From Brachycybe producta (Eukaryota; Arthropoda; Diplopoda; Playtdesmida; Andrognathidae): DNA of 64,000 bases. The notes under the pieces were generated by a model. The model saw only the letters and a list, made by a program, of their open reading frames with translations. It was not told the origin of the DNA and did no database searches. Of this stretch, positions 1 through 10,278 are shown piece after piece; the stretch's first letter is position 1; every line of letters starts with the position of its first letter. A program made the position numbers and the translations under genes. The stretch is taken from NCBI GenBank assembly GCA_036925085.1, contig JAUPFP010000077.1, forward strand, positions 496,001-560,000. Reading direction: 5' to 3'.

Positions 1-8
1 CCACCGGT

Positions 9-1150
9 TTGGCGGCTACCTCCTTGGCGAAGTGTGATCCTCCGGCGGACCAAAGCCGGCTAGAATTGGCTAGCCTGGCTGAGGGAAGCAGGGATGTCTC
101 CTTGGGAGGAACCCTGGTCATTGACACGGAGGCGGAGATGGACACCATGGAAGATGATGTGGTGCCCGTCTCCAGGCGGTGGCGAGGCCAACGGATCCTC
201 TCTTCAGAGGACTCTTCGGAGTCTGAAGGGAGGGGATCAGGCTCCCTGGGTAAACGGTCTGTAACCGGATCCCAGGATTGTACTCCAGCCCGGAAGGGCA
301 GTCCAATTCCGGTCGACCCTGTTGGGGAGACGGAAGCAGTCTGCCTAGAAAGGCAGGATGAAGCCGCAAAGTACCAGACGGCATCAGGTGGTTTCCTGGC
401 GTCCGATGGGAAACGCTACTTTGTTGGGGAGTACCCTACCCAGCAGTTCCGTAAGGACGGTTCAAAAGCCAAGAAAAAGTCCGGAGCTGCTAGGTACACT
501 GCCAGGATGAAAGCCCTGGTGGAGAGGGAGGCACAGTTGGAGAGGACGAAGGCTGCCTTGGCGAAGTTTACGCCGGCAGTGGGTCTTCTCCCTGTGTTGC
601 CAGCTCATCCTGAGGGAGCTGCTGGTGCTGCCTGGCCTGTTGGTCAGCCTCCGGTTTCGGGACCAACTGAAGTGGAGGCTGGCTGTTCAAGCTGGCAGTC
701 TGCAACTCCCAAGAGGGACCGAAGAGCAGAAAAGAAGGCCAATCAGCCTTCTCCTCCCGCTCCGAGGAAGAGCGCTCACACCAGTGGTGGTGGTGGTCAG
801 GGACAGAAACGTCCCCGCCCCTTCACCCCACCTTTGGCCAGTAATCCGGTGGGAAAGAAGGCTAAGACTTCTCGTGGAGGTCCAGCCGGCTTTCCCAAAG
901 GAAAGTGGAGCCAGGAGGACCGCTTGCGGTACCACCAGGCACAAGCGGCCAGATGTGCTGCCCTTGTCCTGTGGGACAAGAAGGCTGCACGCCGACGAGA
1001 GTTTGAGCTCCAGGCCTCTCAGTTTCCGCCCCTGCGGGAAGCTGATGCCAGGAATCCGCTCAGAACAGGGGAACCTCCCGTCGGAGTTGGTACCACTCCT
1101 ATTGCGAGTGCCACCATGGCCGCTGGCCAGCAGCGTATCGCCCAAAGGGG
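9..1150 (+). pseudogene. Gag/ORF1-like fragment A, frame 3, open at left edge
   Basis: I do not recognise the family. The frame is open from the window edge and has no ATG before 138. The ATG at 147 sits in CACCATGG, a strong Kozak context, and is the best internal start, but an upstream start cannot be excluded. Counting residues from position 9, there is an acidic serine patch (SEDSSESEG, about 66-74), a basic patch (KAKKK, about 153-157), a charged helix likely to form a coiled coil (about 160-187), a proline- and glycine-rich linker (about 190-295), and a second charged helix ending in FPPL (about 298-342). Such acidic, basic and helical low-complexity proteins are common as gag or ORF1 products. 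The frame stops at 1,194-1,196, but sensible coding signal has already moved to frame 1 by about 1,150. Confidence 0.5.
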
Positions 1151-2070
1151 GTTTTGCAAAGGTGCCCAAGGCACCTCACCAAGGTGCAGCAGTTAAACTT
1201 GTTGGTGGCAAGGGTCAGCCGACCCTTGCCCCGGAGAAGAGAAATCTTCCCCGGGACGGAAAGGGACGCTTCGTGGCGACACGAGCATCCTCGACCGTCG
1301 GTTCGGCTACGGGAGCTAGTTCAAAGACTAGTACAGCTTCGGCTGGAAAGTCTGCGACTAGTAAGTCCGGTCAATCGAAGAGGGCTAACCACCCTCCTAA
1401 GACTGACCGGCCCGGTAAGCCTGTGAGCTTCGGTGCATCCAGCTCCCAGCCCGGTCAACCTTCTTCTCATGAGAAGAAAAAGAAAAAGAAGAAGAAAAAG
1501 AAGGGCAAGAAGGCCCATCATGAGAAGAAGGGAGGTCCGAAAGCTTCCACCCGTAGGTCCCAGGGGACTGGTGGTGGTGGAAGTATCGGGACGGAGGAGG
1601 AGGAGTCCCGACACGGTGCGACCGTGTCGGCCGGGAGCCAACCGCACCATACCCGTCAAAGTACGACGGTGCGGATGGATGATAGGTCAATGCGAGACGT
1701 TGTTCTCGGTATACCTTCATCCTCCCCGAAGGTGGTGGCGGTACCGAACTTATCAGTCCGGTCGGTGGGAACTCTCCACCCGGTCAGCTCACCGTTACCT
1801 AGCGGTGGGGGCAGCCCGGTGGGGAAAAATGACGTTCCCGCCAAACGTGGTCCCGTGCTTTCCGTAGGAAGGACACCCTTCTCTCCAGGTCCCGATGACG
1901 GGGTCTTTGCGGCCCTAGGACCAGAAGAAAGAGCCAAGTCTCCTGAGCCTGAGGGCGAGGGTCGACGCTTTGGTGCAGAGCCTCCGTATTCAGAAGGAGA
2001 GGTCTTTCTGAATAACCGGCTTGGTCTGTGGCAGGACCAGCCGGGAATGGAGGGGTACCAATACCACTGA
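1150..2070 (+). pseudogene. Gag/ORF1-like fragment B, frame 1, lysine-rich
   Basis: This appears to continue fragment A after a frame change in the A/G-rich stretch near 1,140-1,160. The frame is formally open from 625, but before about 1,150 it overlaps the better frame-3 reading and looks like a shadow. The product is disordered and Ser/Gly/Pro/Lys-rich. A run of about ten lysines (around 1,471-1,503) followed by further basic residues could bind nucleic acid. After that come Gly-rich and Ser/Pro-rich stretches and an acidic end. It stops at 2,068-2,070 just as frame 3 becomes more protein-like. Function is unknown; the nucleic-acid binding is inferred only from charge. Confidence 0.45.
1461..1478. 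repeat. 18-bp perfect palindrome
   Basis: The sequence TTCTTCTCATGAGAAGAA is its own reverse complement and leads directly into the lysine-coding A/G run. It may be chance in an A/G-rich coding stretch; no function is assigned. Confidence 0.85.
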
Positions 2071-2490
2071 TACTATCGTCTGGGGAGCCACTCCCAGTTC
2101 CGTGGATGCCGTCATTGCCGTCATTTGCCATGCGATATGTGCTGGCATTTGGCAGTACGGACTATCCGGTGTTGCTGGTCGTCAACCCGGTAAGGAGATG
2201 CTTTGCTGTTTTAGACATGGTGGGGGCAGGAGCTAGACTAGTACGTATAGCCCAGCCTGCGGCCCCATATGTCCAGCGTCTCCTTGGCTGTGACTTGGAA
2301 GTTATGGTGGGGGAATTTGTCACCCACCCTCTGCGAGGTAGCGTGTCCGATCCCACGGCCACCCTCATAGACCTTCTGACAAGTCGGACTCTTCGTCAGA
2401 GTCCGCAACTTGACACTCTTGCCGTTGAAGCGTTTCGACAGCAAGAGGCGTTGAGACTCAGGGGGACTGATTTTGATCTCGGTCTCGGGT
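2022..2490 (+). pseudogene. Gag/ORF1-like fragment C, frame 3, globular-looking
   Basis: Coding signal returns to frame 3 somewhere between about 1,990 and 2,068. This is the most globular-looking part of the region. Aliphatic and aromatic residues are well mixed, with a hydrophobic stretch around YPVLLVVNP and a leucine-rich helical segment around LIDLLTSRTLRQ. There is no ATG at the fragment start, which supports it being an internal piece of a longer gene. The frame stays open to 2,585, but after about 2,485 it turns Trp/Met-rich while frame 2 becomes the better reading, so a third frame break near 2,470-2,495 is likely. I cannot assign a domain. Confidence 0.45.
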
Positions 2491-2806
2491 GGAGAAACAC
2501 CCGGATGTGTTCGTGGTGGATACGTCGGTGGATGTCGGAATGGATGGTGGCTCCGATGAATCCATCACCGAAGAAATCAGTCTGAAACTGAGTGGGGTCA
2601 TGGGCGCAATCCTTGCTGGCTCAGCCGACCTGATCCCGGGGCGGATCAGAGAAGTTGAGAGGATTGTGACGACCCAGTTCCGCTCCTTTTGGAGCAGAAC
2701 TAAATTCCCATGTCGTCTGCTAGACACTTGTATTGGTTGCCAGGCAGACGACAAAATGGCCAGCAAGGGTCCCTGTCCTCCCCCAGGTGGAGCAGCCTGG
2801 AGGTGA
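2489..2806 (+). pseudogene. Gag/ORF1-like fragment D, frame 2, C-terminal end
   Basis: The final piece starts without an ATG (GTG at 2,489) straight after the third frame break and ends at the TGA at 2,804-2,806. It is acidic at first (DVFVVDTSVDVG), then helical (EISLKLSGVMGAILAG), and ends with a cysteine-containing, Gly/Pro-rich tail. Three cysteines lie close together (CRLLDTCIGC), but the spacing is not a CCHC knuckle. The stop is followed by sequence that loses coding character and reaches AATAAA about 280 bp later, so this is taken as the true C-terminus of the ancestral protein. Confidence 0.45.
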
Positions 2807-2952
2807 TATATATGGCGGCGGCCATTATATCTGGGCAGTGGAAGTGATACCCTTATGTTGAATGGTTATGTGTTAATGCTCTCTTCATTGCTTTCTACAA
2901 GTGGCAAGATGGCTGCCACTCCAATTTTGTGGACGGAGGTGAATGACCTCTC

Positions 2953-2975
2953 CTCCTGGCAACAATAGCCAGGAG
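2953..2975. repeat. Perfect 8-bp hairpin in UTR
   Basis: CTCCTGGC at 2,953-2,960 pairs with GCCAGGAG at 2,968-2,975 across a 7-base loop. It lies between the stop codon and the polyadenylation signal. It is too short to be a Rho-type or intrinsic terminator and this is not bacterial sequence. Confidence 0.7.
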
Positions 2976-3084
2976 ACTCATCTTTTATTCATCTATTGTG
3001 CATCTCTTTGTTGGCTCTCTGCTGGTACAATTACAAGCAGATACTACCTTTAATAGTGAGTGTTTTGATTATTTATTCTGGTTG

Positions 3085-3090
3085 AATAAA
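3085..3090 (+). promoter_or_regulatory. AATAAA polyadenylation signal
   Basis: This canonical AATAAA lies 279 bp after the last stop codon in an AT-rich context. A T-rich and then TGTG-containing stretch follows at about 3,091-3,135, as expected for cleavage and polyadenylation of a + strand transcript. Confidence 0.5.
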
Positions 3091-3259
3091 TTATATTGTT
3101 TATTTTCACTCTCTACCACTGTGTCCATGTTTCTTTATTTATAATACTGGGGGAGTTACCACGGAGAGGGTGGGGGTTGTCGGCAGGGGTTGCCGCCCAC
3201 CACCGTCCTGTTTCCGGCATGTTTGTTTTCGTGTCGGCCGGTGCTTCGTGCGCGGTTTG

Positions 3260-3293
3260 TCCACGGTAAGATCCATCGGGGATTTACCGTGGA
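3260..3293. repeat. 10-bp perfect inverted repeat (TCCACGGTAA / TTACCGTGGA)
   Basis: TCCACGGTAA at 3,260-3,269 and TTACCGTGGA at 3,284-3,293 form a perfect 10-bp stem with a 14-base loop. The core CGGTAA/TTACCG recurs in the next hairpin, so the terminal zone uses one stem motif twice. This suggests a structured end of a mobile element. Confidence 0.8.
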
Positions 3294-3364
3294 TTCCTTG
3301 TCCTGTTCGGCGGCCATTCGTCCGTCGACATGCGGCGTGGAGGATCCTCCGATCGCGTCAACAG

Positions 3365-3387
3365 CGGTAAGTAAGCGAAATTTACCG
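3365..3387. repeat. 6-bp inverted repeat CGGTAA/TTACCG
   Basis: CGGTAA at 3,365-3,370 and TTACCG at 3,382-3,387 repeat the core of the stem at 3,260-3,293 at shorter range. The loop is 11 bases. Confidence 0.65.
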
Positions 3388-3395
3388 TAGGTCAT

Positions 3396-3421
3396 TGTAG
3401 CGACCAAGCCGGGTCGTTACA
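3396..3421. repeat. Terminal hairpin TGTAGCGACC...GGTCGTTACA at satellite junction
   Basis: TGTAGCGACC (3,396-3,405) and GGTCGTTACA (3,412-3,421) pair over 10 bp with one G-T wobble and a 6-base loop. The right arm ends at the first A of the satellite. TG...CA ends are typical of LTR-class elements, so 3,421 may be an element boundary. A second copy or target-site duplication would be needed to prove this and is not visible here. Confidence 0.65.
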
Positions 3422-3530
3422 ACTTCGACTTTAACTTCAACTTCAACTTCATCTTCATCTTCAACTTCAATTTCAACTTCAACTTTAACTTCAATTTCAA
3501 CTTCAACTTCAACTTCAACTTCAACTTCAA

Positions 3531-5456
3531 CTTCTACTTCAACTTCAACTTCAACTTCAATTTCAATGTCAAATTCAATTTCAACTTTAACTTCAATTTC
3601 AACTTCAACTTCAACTTCAACTCTGAATTCGACTTCAACTTCAAATTCAACTTCAAATTCAACTTCAAATTCAACTTCAAATTCAACTTCAACTTTAACT
3701 TCAACTTCGATTCTGACTTCAACTTCGACTCCATCTCCACTTCAACTTCAACTTCAATTTCAACTTGAACTTCAACTTCAAATTCAACTTCAAATTCAAC
3801 TTTAAATTCAACTTCAAATTCAACTTCAAATTCAAATTCAATTTTTTCTTCAACTTCAACTTTAGCCTCAACTTCCATTTCAACTTCAACTTTGAATTTG
3901 ACTTCAACTTCAATTTCAACTTCAACTTTAACTTCAATTTCAACTTCAACTTCAACTTCAACTTCAACTTCAACTTCAACTTCAACTTCAACTTCAACTT
4001 CAACTTCAACTTCAACTTCAACTTCAACTTCAACTTCAACTTCAACTTCAACTTCAACTTCAAATTCAACTTCAACTTCAACTTCAACTTCAACTTCAAT
4101 TTTCTCTTCAACTTCAACTTCAACTTCAATTTTCTCTTCAACCTCAAATTCAACTTCAGCTTCAATTTTGTCTTCAACTTAAACCTCAACTTTAAATTCT
4201 CCTTCAACTTGAACTTCAACTTTAACTTCAAATTCAAACTCAACTTCAACTTTAACTTCAACTCCAATTTCAACTTAAACTTCAACTTCAATTTCAACTT
4301 CAACTTCATCGTCAACTTCAACTTCAACTTCAATTTTAACTTCAACTTCAACTTCAATTTCAACTTCAACTTCAACTTCAACTTCAACTTCAACTTCTAC
4401 TTCAACTTCAACTTCAACTTCAATTTCAATGTCAAATTCAATTTCAACTTTAACTTCAATTTCAACTTCAACTTCATCTTCAATTTTAAATTCAACTTCA
4501 ACTTCAACTTCAAATTTGTGTTCATCTTCAACTTCAATTTTGTGTTCATCTTCAACTTCGACTTTGACTTTGACTTTGACTTTGACTTTGACTCTGACTT
4601 AAATTTCAACTTCAACTTCAATTTCAACTTCAACTTTAACTTCAATTTCAACTTCAACTTCAACTTCAACTTCAACTTCAACTTCAACTTCAACATCAAC
4701 TTCAACTTCAACTTCAACTTCAACTTCAACTTCAACTTCAACTTCAACTTCAACTTCAACTTCAACTTCAAATTCAACTTCAACTTCAACTTCAACTTCA
4801 ACTTCAATTTTCTCTTCAACTTCAACTTCAACTTCAATTTTCTCTTCAACCTCAAATTCAACTTCAGCTTCAATTTTGTCTTCAACTTAAACCTCAACTT
4901 TAAATTCTCCTTCAACTTGAACTTCAACTTTAACTTCAAATTCAAACTCAACTTCAACTTTAACTTCAACTCCAATTTCAACTTAAACTTCAACTTCAAT
5001 TTCAACTTCAACTTCATCGTCAACTTCAACTTCAACTTCAATTTTAACTTCAACTTCAACTTCAATTTCAACTTCAACTTCAACTTCAACTTCAACTTCA
5101 ACTTCTACTTCAACTTCAACTTCAACTTCAATTTCAATGTCAAATTCAATTTCAACTTTAACTTCAATTTCAACTTCAACTTCATCTTCAATTTTAAATT
5201 CAACTTCAACTTCAACTTCAAATTTGTGTTCATCTTCAACTTCAATTTTGTGTTCATCTTCAACTTCGACTTTGACTTTGACTTTGACTCTGACTTAAAT
5301 TTCAACTTCAACTTCAACTCCAACTTCAACTTCAACTCTGAATTCGACTTCAACTTCAAATTCAACTTCAACTTTAACTTCAACTTCGATTCTGACTTCA
5401 ACTTCGACTCCATCTCCACTTCAACTTCAACTTCAATTTCAACTTGAACTTCAACT
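3531..5456 (+). repeat. First higher-order repeats, 708-bp and 863-bp spacing
   Basis: A marker made of CTTCTACTTC followed by CAATGTCAAATTC occurs at 3,531, 4,394 and 5,102, giving spacings of 863 and 708 bp. The 708-bp spacing is confirmed by a second tag (AAACCTCAAC at 4,181 and 4,889). A third tag, CGATTCTGAC followed by ACTCCATCTCCAC, is near 3,708 and 5,387. The stretch 3,421-3,530 before it is plain TTCAAC array. CpG is rare here. Confidence 0.8.
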
Positions 5457-7111
5457 TTGAATTCGACTTCATCTTCAATTTCAACTTCAACTTCAACTTC
5501 AAATTCCACTTCAAATTCAACTTCAAATTCAACTTTAAATTCAACTTCAAATTCAACTTCAAATTCAAATTCAATTTTTTCTTCAACTTCAACTTTAGCC
5601 TCAACTTCCATTTCAACTTCAACTTTGAATTTGACATCAACTTCAATTTCAACTTCAACTTCATCTTCATCTTCAACTTCAACTTCAACTTCAACTTCAA
5701 TTTCAACTTCAACTTCAACTTCAACTTCAACTTCAACTTCAACTTCAACTTCAACTTCAACTTCAACTTCAATTTTCTCTTCAACCTCAAATTCAACTTC
5801 AGCTTCAATTTTGTCTTCAACTTAAACCTCATCTTTAAATTCTCCTTCAACTTGAACTTAAACTTTAACTTCAAATTCAAACTCAACTTCAACTTTAACT
5901 TCAACTTTAACTTCAACTTCAACTTTAACTTCAACTCCAATTTCAACTTAAACTTCAACTTCAATTTCAACTTCAACTTCATCGTCAACTTCAACTTCAA
6001 CTTCAATTTTAACTTCAACTTCAACTTCAACTTCAGTTTCAACTTCAACTTTAACTTCAAACTCAACTTCAACTTTAACTTCAACTTCAACCTCAACTTC
6101 AACTTCAGCTTCAATTTTGTCTTTAACTTAAACCTCAACTTTAAATTCTCCTTCAACTTCAACTTCAACTTGAACTTCAATTTCGACTTCAAATTCAATT
6201 TCAACTTTAACTTCGACTTCGACTTTAACTTCAACTTCAACTTCATCTTCAACTTCAACTTCAATTTCAACTTCAAATTCAATTTCAACTTTAACTTCAA
6301 CTTCAACTTCAACTTCAACTTCAACTTCAACTTCAACTTCAATTTCAACTTCAACTTCAATTTCAACTTCAACTTCAACTCCGACTTCTTCGACTTCGAC
6401 TTCTTCGACTTCGACTTCTTCGACTTCGACTTCTTCGACTTCGACTTCTTCGACTTCGACTTCTTCGACTTCGACTTCTTCGACTTCGACTTCTTCGACT
6501 TCGACTTCTTCGACTTCGACTTCTTCGACTTCGACTTCTTCGACTTCGACTTCGACTTCTTCGACTTCGACTTCGACTTCTTCGACTTCGACTTCGACTT
6601 CTCCGACCTCGACTTCTCCGACCTCGACTTCTCCGACTTCGACTTCTCCGACTTCGACTTCTCCGACTTCGACTTCTCCGACTTCGACTTCTCCGACTTC
6701 GACTTCTCCGACTTCGACTTCTCCGACTTCGACTTCTCCGACTTAGACTTCTCCGACTTAGACTTCTTCGACTTAGACTTCTTCGACTTCGACTTCTTCG
6801 ACTTCGACTTCTTCGACTTCGACTTCTTCGACTTCGACTTCTTCGACTTCGACTTCTTCGACTTCGACTTCTTCGACTTCGACTTCTTCGACTTCGACTT
6901 CTTCGACTTCTTCGACTTCTTCAACTTCTTCGACTTCTTCGACTTCTTCGACATCGACTTCTTCGACTTCTTCGACTTCGACTTCGACTTCTTCGACTTC
7001 GACTTCTTCGACTTCGACTTCTTCGACTTCGACTTCTTCGACTTCGACTTCTTCGACTTCGACTTCTTCGACTTCGACTTCATCGACTTCGACTTCTTCG
7101 ACTTCGACTTC
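5457..7111 (+). repeat. Family 1 higher-order repeat, truncated first copy
   Basis: The tags run in the same order as in the following 4.5-kb units. First comes TTTTCTCTTCAACCTC, then GTCTTTAACTTAAACC near 6,120, then a switch from TTCAAC to TTCGAC at 6,379, a TTCTCC 15-mer array, and TTCTTCGAC runs up to the GACGTCATT tract at 7,112. It corresponds to roughly 8.2-9.6 kb plus 10.6-11.6 kb of the next copy and lacks the remainder. Confidence 0.65.
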
Positions 7112-7260
7112 GACGTCATTGTCGACTTCGACTTCGACGTCATCTTTGACTTCGACGTCATCTTCGACTTCGACGTCATCTTCGACGTCATCTTCGACTT
7201 CGACGTTGACGTCATCTTCGACTTCGACTTCGACTTCGACTTCAAACTCAACTTCGACTT
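6379..7260 (+). repeat. CpG-dense TTCGAC block 1
   Basis: From 6,379 the array changes sharply from TTCAAC to TTCGAC arranged as TTCTTCGACTTCGAC (15 bp) and TTCTTCGAC (9 bp), with one CpG about every 6-9 bp. A GACGTCATC tract follows at 7,112-7,215. Mixed TTCGAC/TTCAAA units then lead back to CpG-free array by about 7,300. Confidence 0.85.
6597..6755 (+). repeat. 15-bp array TTCTCCGACTTCGAC, about 10-11 copies
   Basis: A 15-bp unit with TCC in place of the second TTC. The first two copies carry ACCTC and the last two carry ACTTAGAC, so the edges are more diverged than the core. Confidence 0.85.
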
Positions 7261-8885
7261 CAAACCCAACTTCGACTTCAACTTTAAACTCAACTTCAAC
7301 TTCAACTACAAACTCAACTTCAACTTCAATTCCAAGTTCAAACTGAACTTCAATTCCAACTTCTGCAACTTCAACTTCAACTTCAACTTCAATTTCAACT
7401 TCAACTTCAACTTCAACTTCAATTTCAACTTCAACTTCAACTTCAATTTCAACTTCAACTTCAACTTCAACTTCAATTTCAATTTCAACTTCAACTTCAA
7501 CTTCAACTTCAACTTCAACTTCAACTTCAACTTCAACTTCAACTTCAACTTCAACTTCAACTTCAACTTCAACTTCAACTTCAACTTCAACTTCAACTTC
7601 AACTTCAACTTCAACTTCAACTTTAACTTTAACTTTAACTTTAACTTCAACTGCAACTTCAACTTCAATTTTCTCTTCAACTTCAACTTCAACTTCAACT
7701 TCAGCTTCAATTTTGTCTTCAACTTAAACTTCAACTTTAAATTCTCTTTCAACTTTAAATGCAACTTCAGTTTCAACTTCAACTTCAACTTCAACTTCAT
7801 CTTCAACTTCAACTTCAACTTCAATTTCAACTTCAACTTCAACTTCACCATCAACTTCAAATTCAACTTCAACTTCAAATTCAACTTCAACTTCAAATTC
7901 AACTTCAACTTCAATTTTCTCTTCAACTTCAACTTCAACTTCAACTTCAGCTTCAATTTTGTCTTCAACTTAAACTTCAACTTTAAATTCTCTTTCAACT
8001 TTAAATGCAACTTCAGTTTCAACTTCCACTTCAACTTCAACTTCAACTTGAACTTGAACTTGAACTTCAATTTCAACTTCAAATTCAATTTCAACTTTAA
8101 CTTCGACTTCGACTTTAACTTCAACTTCAACTTCATCTTCAACTTCAACTTCAATTTCAACTTCAACTTGGACTTGAACTTCAATTTCAACTTCAACTTC
8201 AACTTCAACTTCAACTTCAACTTCAATTTTCTCTTCAACCTCAAATTCAACTTCAGCTTCAATTTTGTCTTCAACTTAAACCTCATCTTTAAATTCTCCT
8301 TCAACTTGAACTTAAACTTTAACTTCAAATTCAAACTCAACTTCAACTTTAACTTCAACTTTAACTTCAACTTCAACTTTAACTTCAACTCCAATTTCAA
8401 CTTAAACTTCAACTTCAATTTCAACATCAACTTCATCGTCAACTTCAACTTCAACTTCAATTTTAACTTCAACTTCAACTTCAACTTCAGTTTCAACTTC
8501 AACTTTAACTTCAAACTCAACTTCAACTTTAACTTCAACTTCAACCTCAACTTCAACTTCAGCTTCAATTTTGTCTTTAACTTAAACCTCAACTTTAAAT
8601 TCTCCTTCAACTTCAACTTCAACTTGAACTTCAATTTCAACTTCAAATTCAATTTCAACTTTAACTTCGACTTCGACTTTAACTTCAACTTCAACTTCAT
8701 CTTCAACTTCAACTTCAATTTCAACTTCAGCTTCAATTTTGTCTTCAACTTAAACTTCAACTTTAAATTCTCTTTCAACTTTAAATGCAACTTCAGTTTC
8801 AACTTCCACTTCAACTTCAACTTCAACTTCAACTTCAACTTCAACTTCAATTTCAACTTCAAATTCAATTTCAACTTCAACTTCA

Positions 8886-9750
8886 ACTCCGACTTCTTCG
8901 ACTTCGACTTCTTCGACTTCGACTTCTTCGACTTCGACTTCTTCGACTTCGACTTCTTCGACTTCGACTTCTTCGACTTCGACTTCTTCGACTTCGACTT
9001 CGACTTCTTCGACTTCGACTTCGACTTCTCCTACTTCGACTTCTTTGACTTCGACTTCTCCGACTTCGACTTCTCCGACTTCGACTTCTCCGACTTCGAC
9101 TTCTCCGACTTCGACTTCTCCGACTTCGACTTCTCCGACTTCGACTTCTCCGACTTCGACTTCTCCGACTTCGACTTCTCCGACTTCGACTTCTCCGACT
9201 TCGACTTCTCCGACTTCGACTTCTCCGACTTCGACTTCTCCGACTTCGACTTCTCCGACTTCGACTTCTCCGACTTCGACTTCTCCGACTTCGACTTCTC
9301 CGACTTCGACTTCTCCGACTTCGACTTCTCCGACTTCGACTTCTCCGACTTCGACTTCTCCGACTTCGACTTCTCCGACTTCGACTTCTCCGACTTCGAC
9401 TTCTCCGACTTCGACTTCTCCGACTTCGACTTCTCCGACTTCGACTTCTCCGACTTCGACTTCTCCGACTTCGACTTCTCCGACTTCGACTTCTCCGACT
9501 TCGACTTCTCCGACTTCGACTTCTCCGACTTCGACTTCTCCGACTTCGACTTCTCCGACTTCGACTTCTCCGACTTCGACTTCTCCGACTTCGACTTCTT
9601 CGACTTCGACTTCTTCGACTTCGACTTCTTCGACTTCGACTTCTTCGACTTCGACTTCGACTTCGACTTCTACGACTTCGACTTCTTCGACTTCGACTTC
9701 AAACTCAACTTCGACTTCAAACCCAACTTCGACTTCAAATTCAAACTCAA
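8886..9750 (+). repeat. CpG-dense block 2
   Basis: TTCGAC-type block with TTCTTCGAC at both ends and a long TTCTCC 15-mer array in the middle. It leaves through CAAACTC/CAAACCC units near 9,700-9,750. Confidence 0.85.
9056..9595 (+). repeat. 15-bp array TTCTCCGACTTCGAC, 36 copies
   Basis: The interval is 540 bp and reads as 36 uninterrupted 15-bp units without a visible substitution. It is the most homogeneous stretch in the window. The equivalent arrays in other copies have about 10-17 units, so this one has expanded recently. Confidence 0.9.
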
Positions 9751-10278
9751 CTTCAACTTTAACTTCAACTTTAACTTCAACTTTAACTTCAACTTTAACT
9801 TCAACTTTAACTTCAACTTTAACTTCAACTTCAACTTTAACTTAAACTCCAATTTCAACTTAAACTTCAACTTCAATTTCAACATCAACTTCATCGTCAA
9901 CTTCAATTTTAACTTCAACTTCAACTTCAACTTCAGTTTCAACTTCAACTTTAACTTCAAACTCAACTTCAACTTTAACTTCAACTTCAACCTCAACTTC
10001 AACTTCAGCTTCAATTTTGTCTTTAACTTAAACCTCAACTTTAAATTCTCCTTCAACTTCAACTTCAACTTGAACTTCAATTTCAACTTCAAATTCAATT
10101 TCAACTTTAACTTCGACTTCGACTTTAACTTCAACTTCAACTTCATCTTTAACTTCAACTTCAATTTCAACTTCAAATTCAATTTCAACTTTAACTTCAA
10201 CTTCAACTTCAACTTCAACTTCAACTTCAACTTCAACTTCAATTTCAACTTCAAATTCAATTTCAACTTCAACTTCAA

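Larger units (their letters stand above)
2807..3150 (+). other. 3' untranslated region of the degraded element
   Basis: After the stop at 2,804-2,806 no frame keeps coding character and the sequence becomes richer in A and T. It begins with an imperfect palindrome (GATATATATGGC at 2,805-2,816 against GCCATTATATC at 2,821-2,831). It also contains a perfect 8-bp stem and the AATAAA signal listed separately, followed by a T/G-rich stretch typical downstream of cleavage sites. Confidence 0.5.
1..3421 (+). mobile_element. Probable degraded retroelement, 3' part, next to satellite
   Basis: This is the only complex-sequence part of the window. It holds a frame-broken low-complexity coding region, then a UTR with AATAAA, then a terminal zone with three hairpins that stops exactly where the TTCAAC satellite starts. 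The order fits a gag-like or ORF1-like gene near the 3' end of a retroelement, or an element whose pol region was deleted. The end TACA at 3,418-3,421 and the matching TGTA at 3,396-3,399 resemble LTR-type termini, but no 5' LTR copy is visible and the left end lies outside the window. No polymerase, integrase or protease motif was seen. A decayed host gene remains possible. The class is an inference. Confidence 0.5.

Noticed and set aside
625..1150. Frame-1 open reading before 1,150
   Set aside because: Frame 3 over the same bases is less biased and carries the acidic/helical segments; frame 1 there is Arg/Pro/Leu-rich shadow sequence.
1100..2500. Programmed ribosomal frameshifting in the gag-like gene
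   Set aside because: Three separate changes, in both directions, without a clear slippery heptamer plus structure, fit decay or sequence error better.
3156..3407. 83-codon open frame on the minus strand
   Set aside because: It overlaps the hairpin zone, has no recognisable features and is short enough to occur by chance in GC-rich sequence.
9056..9595. CRISPR-like regular array
   Set aside because: The 15-bp units are contiguous, with no spacers and no cas genes, in eukaryotic sequence.
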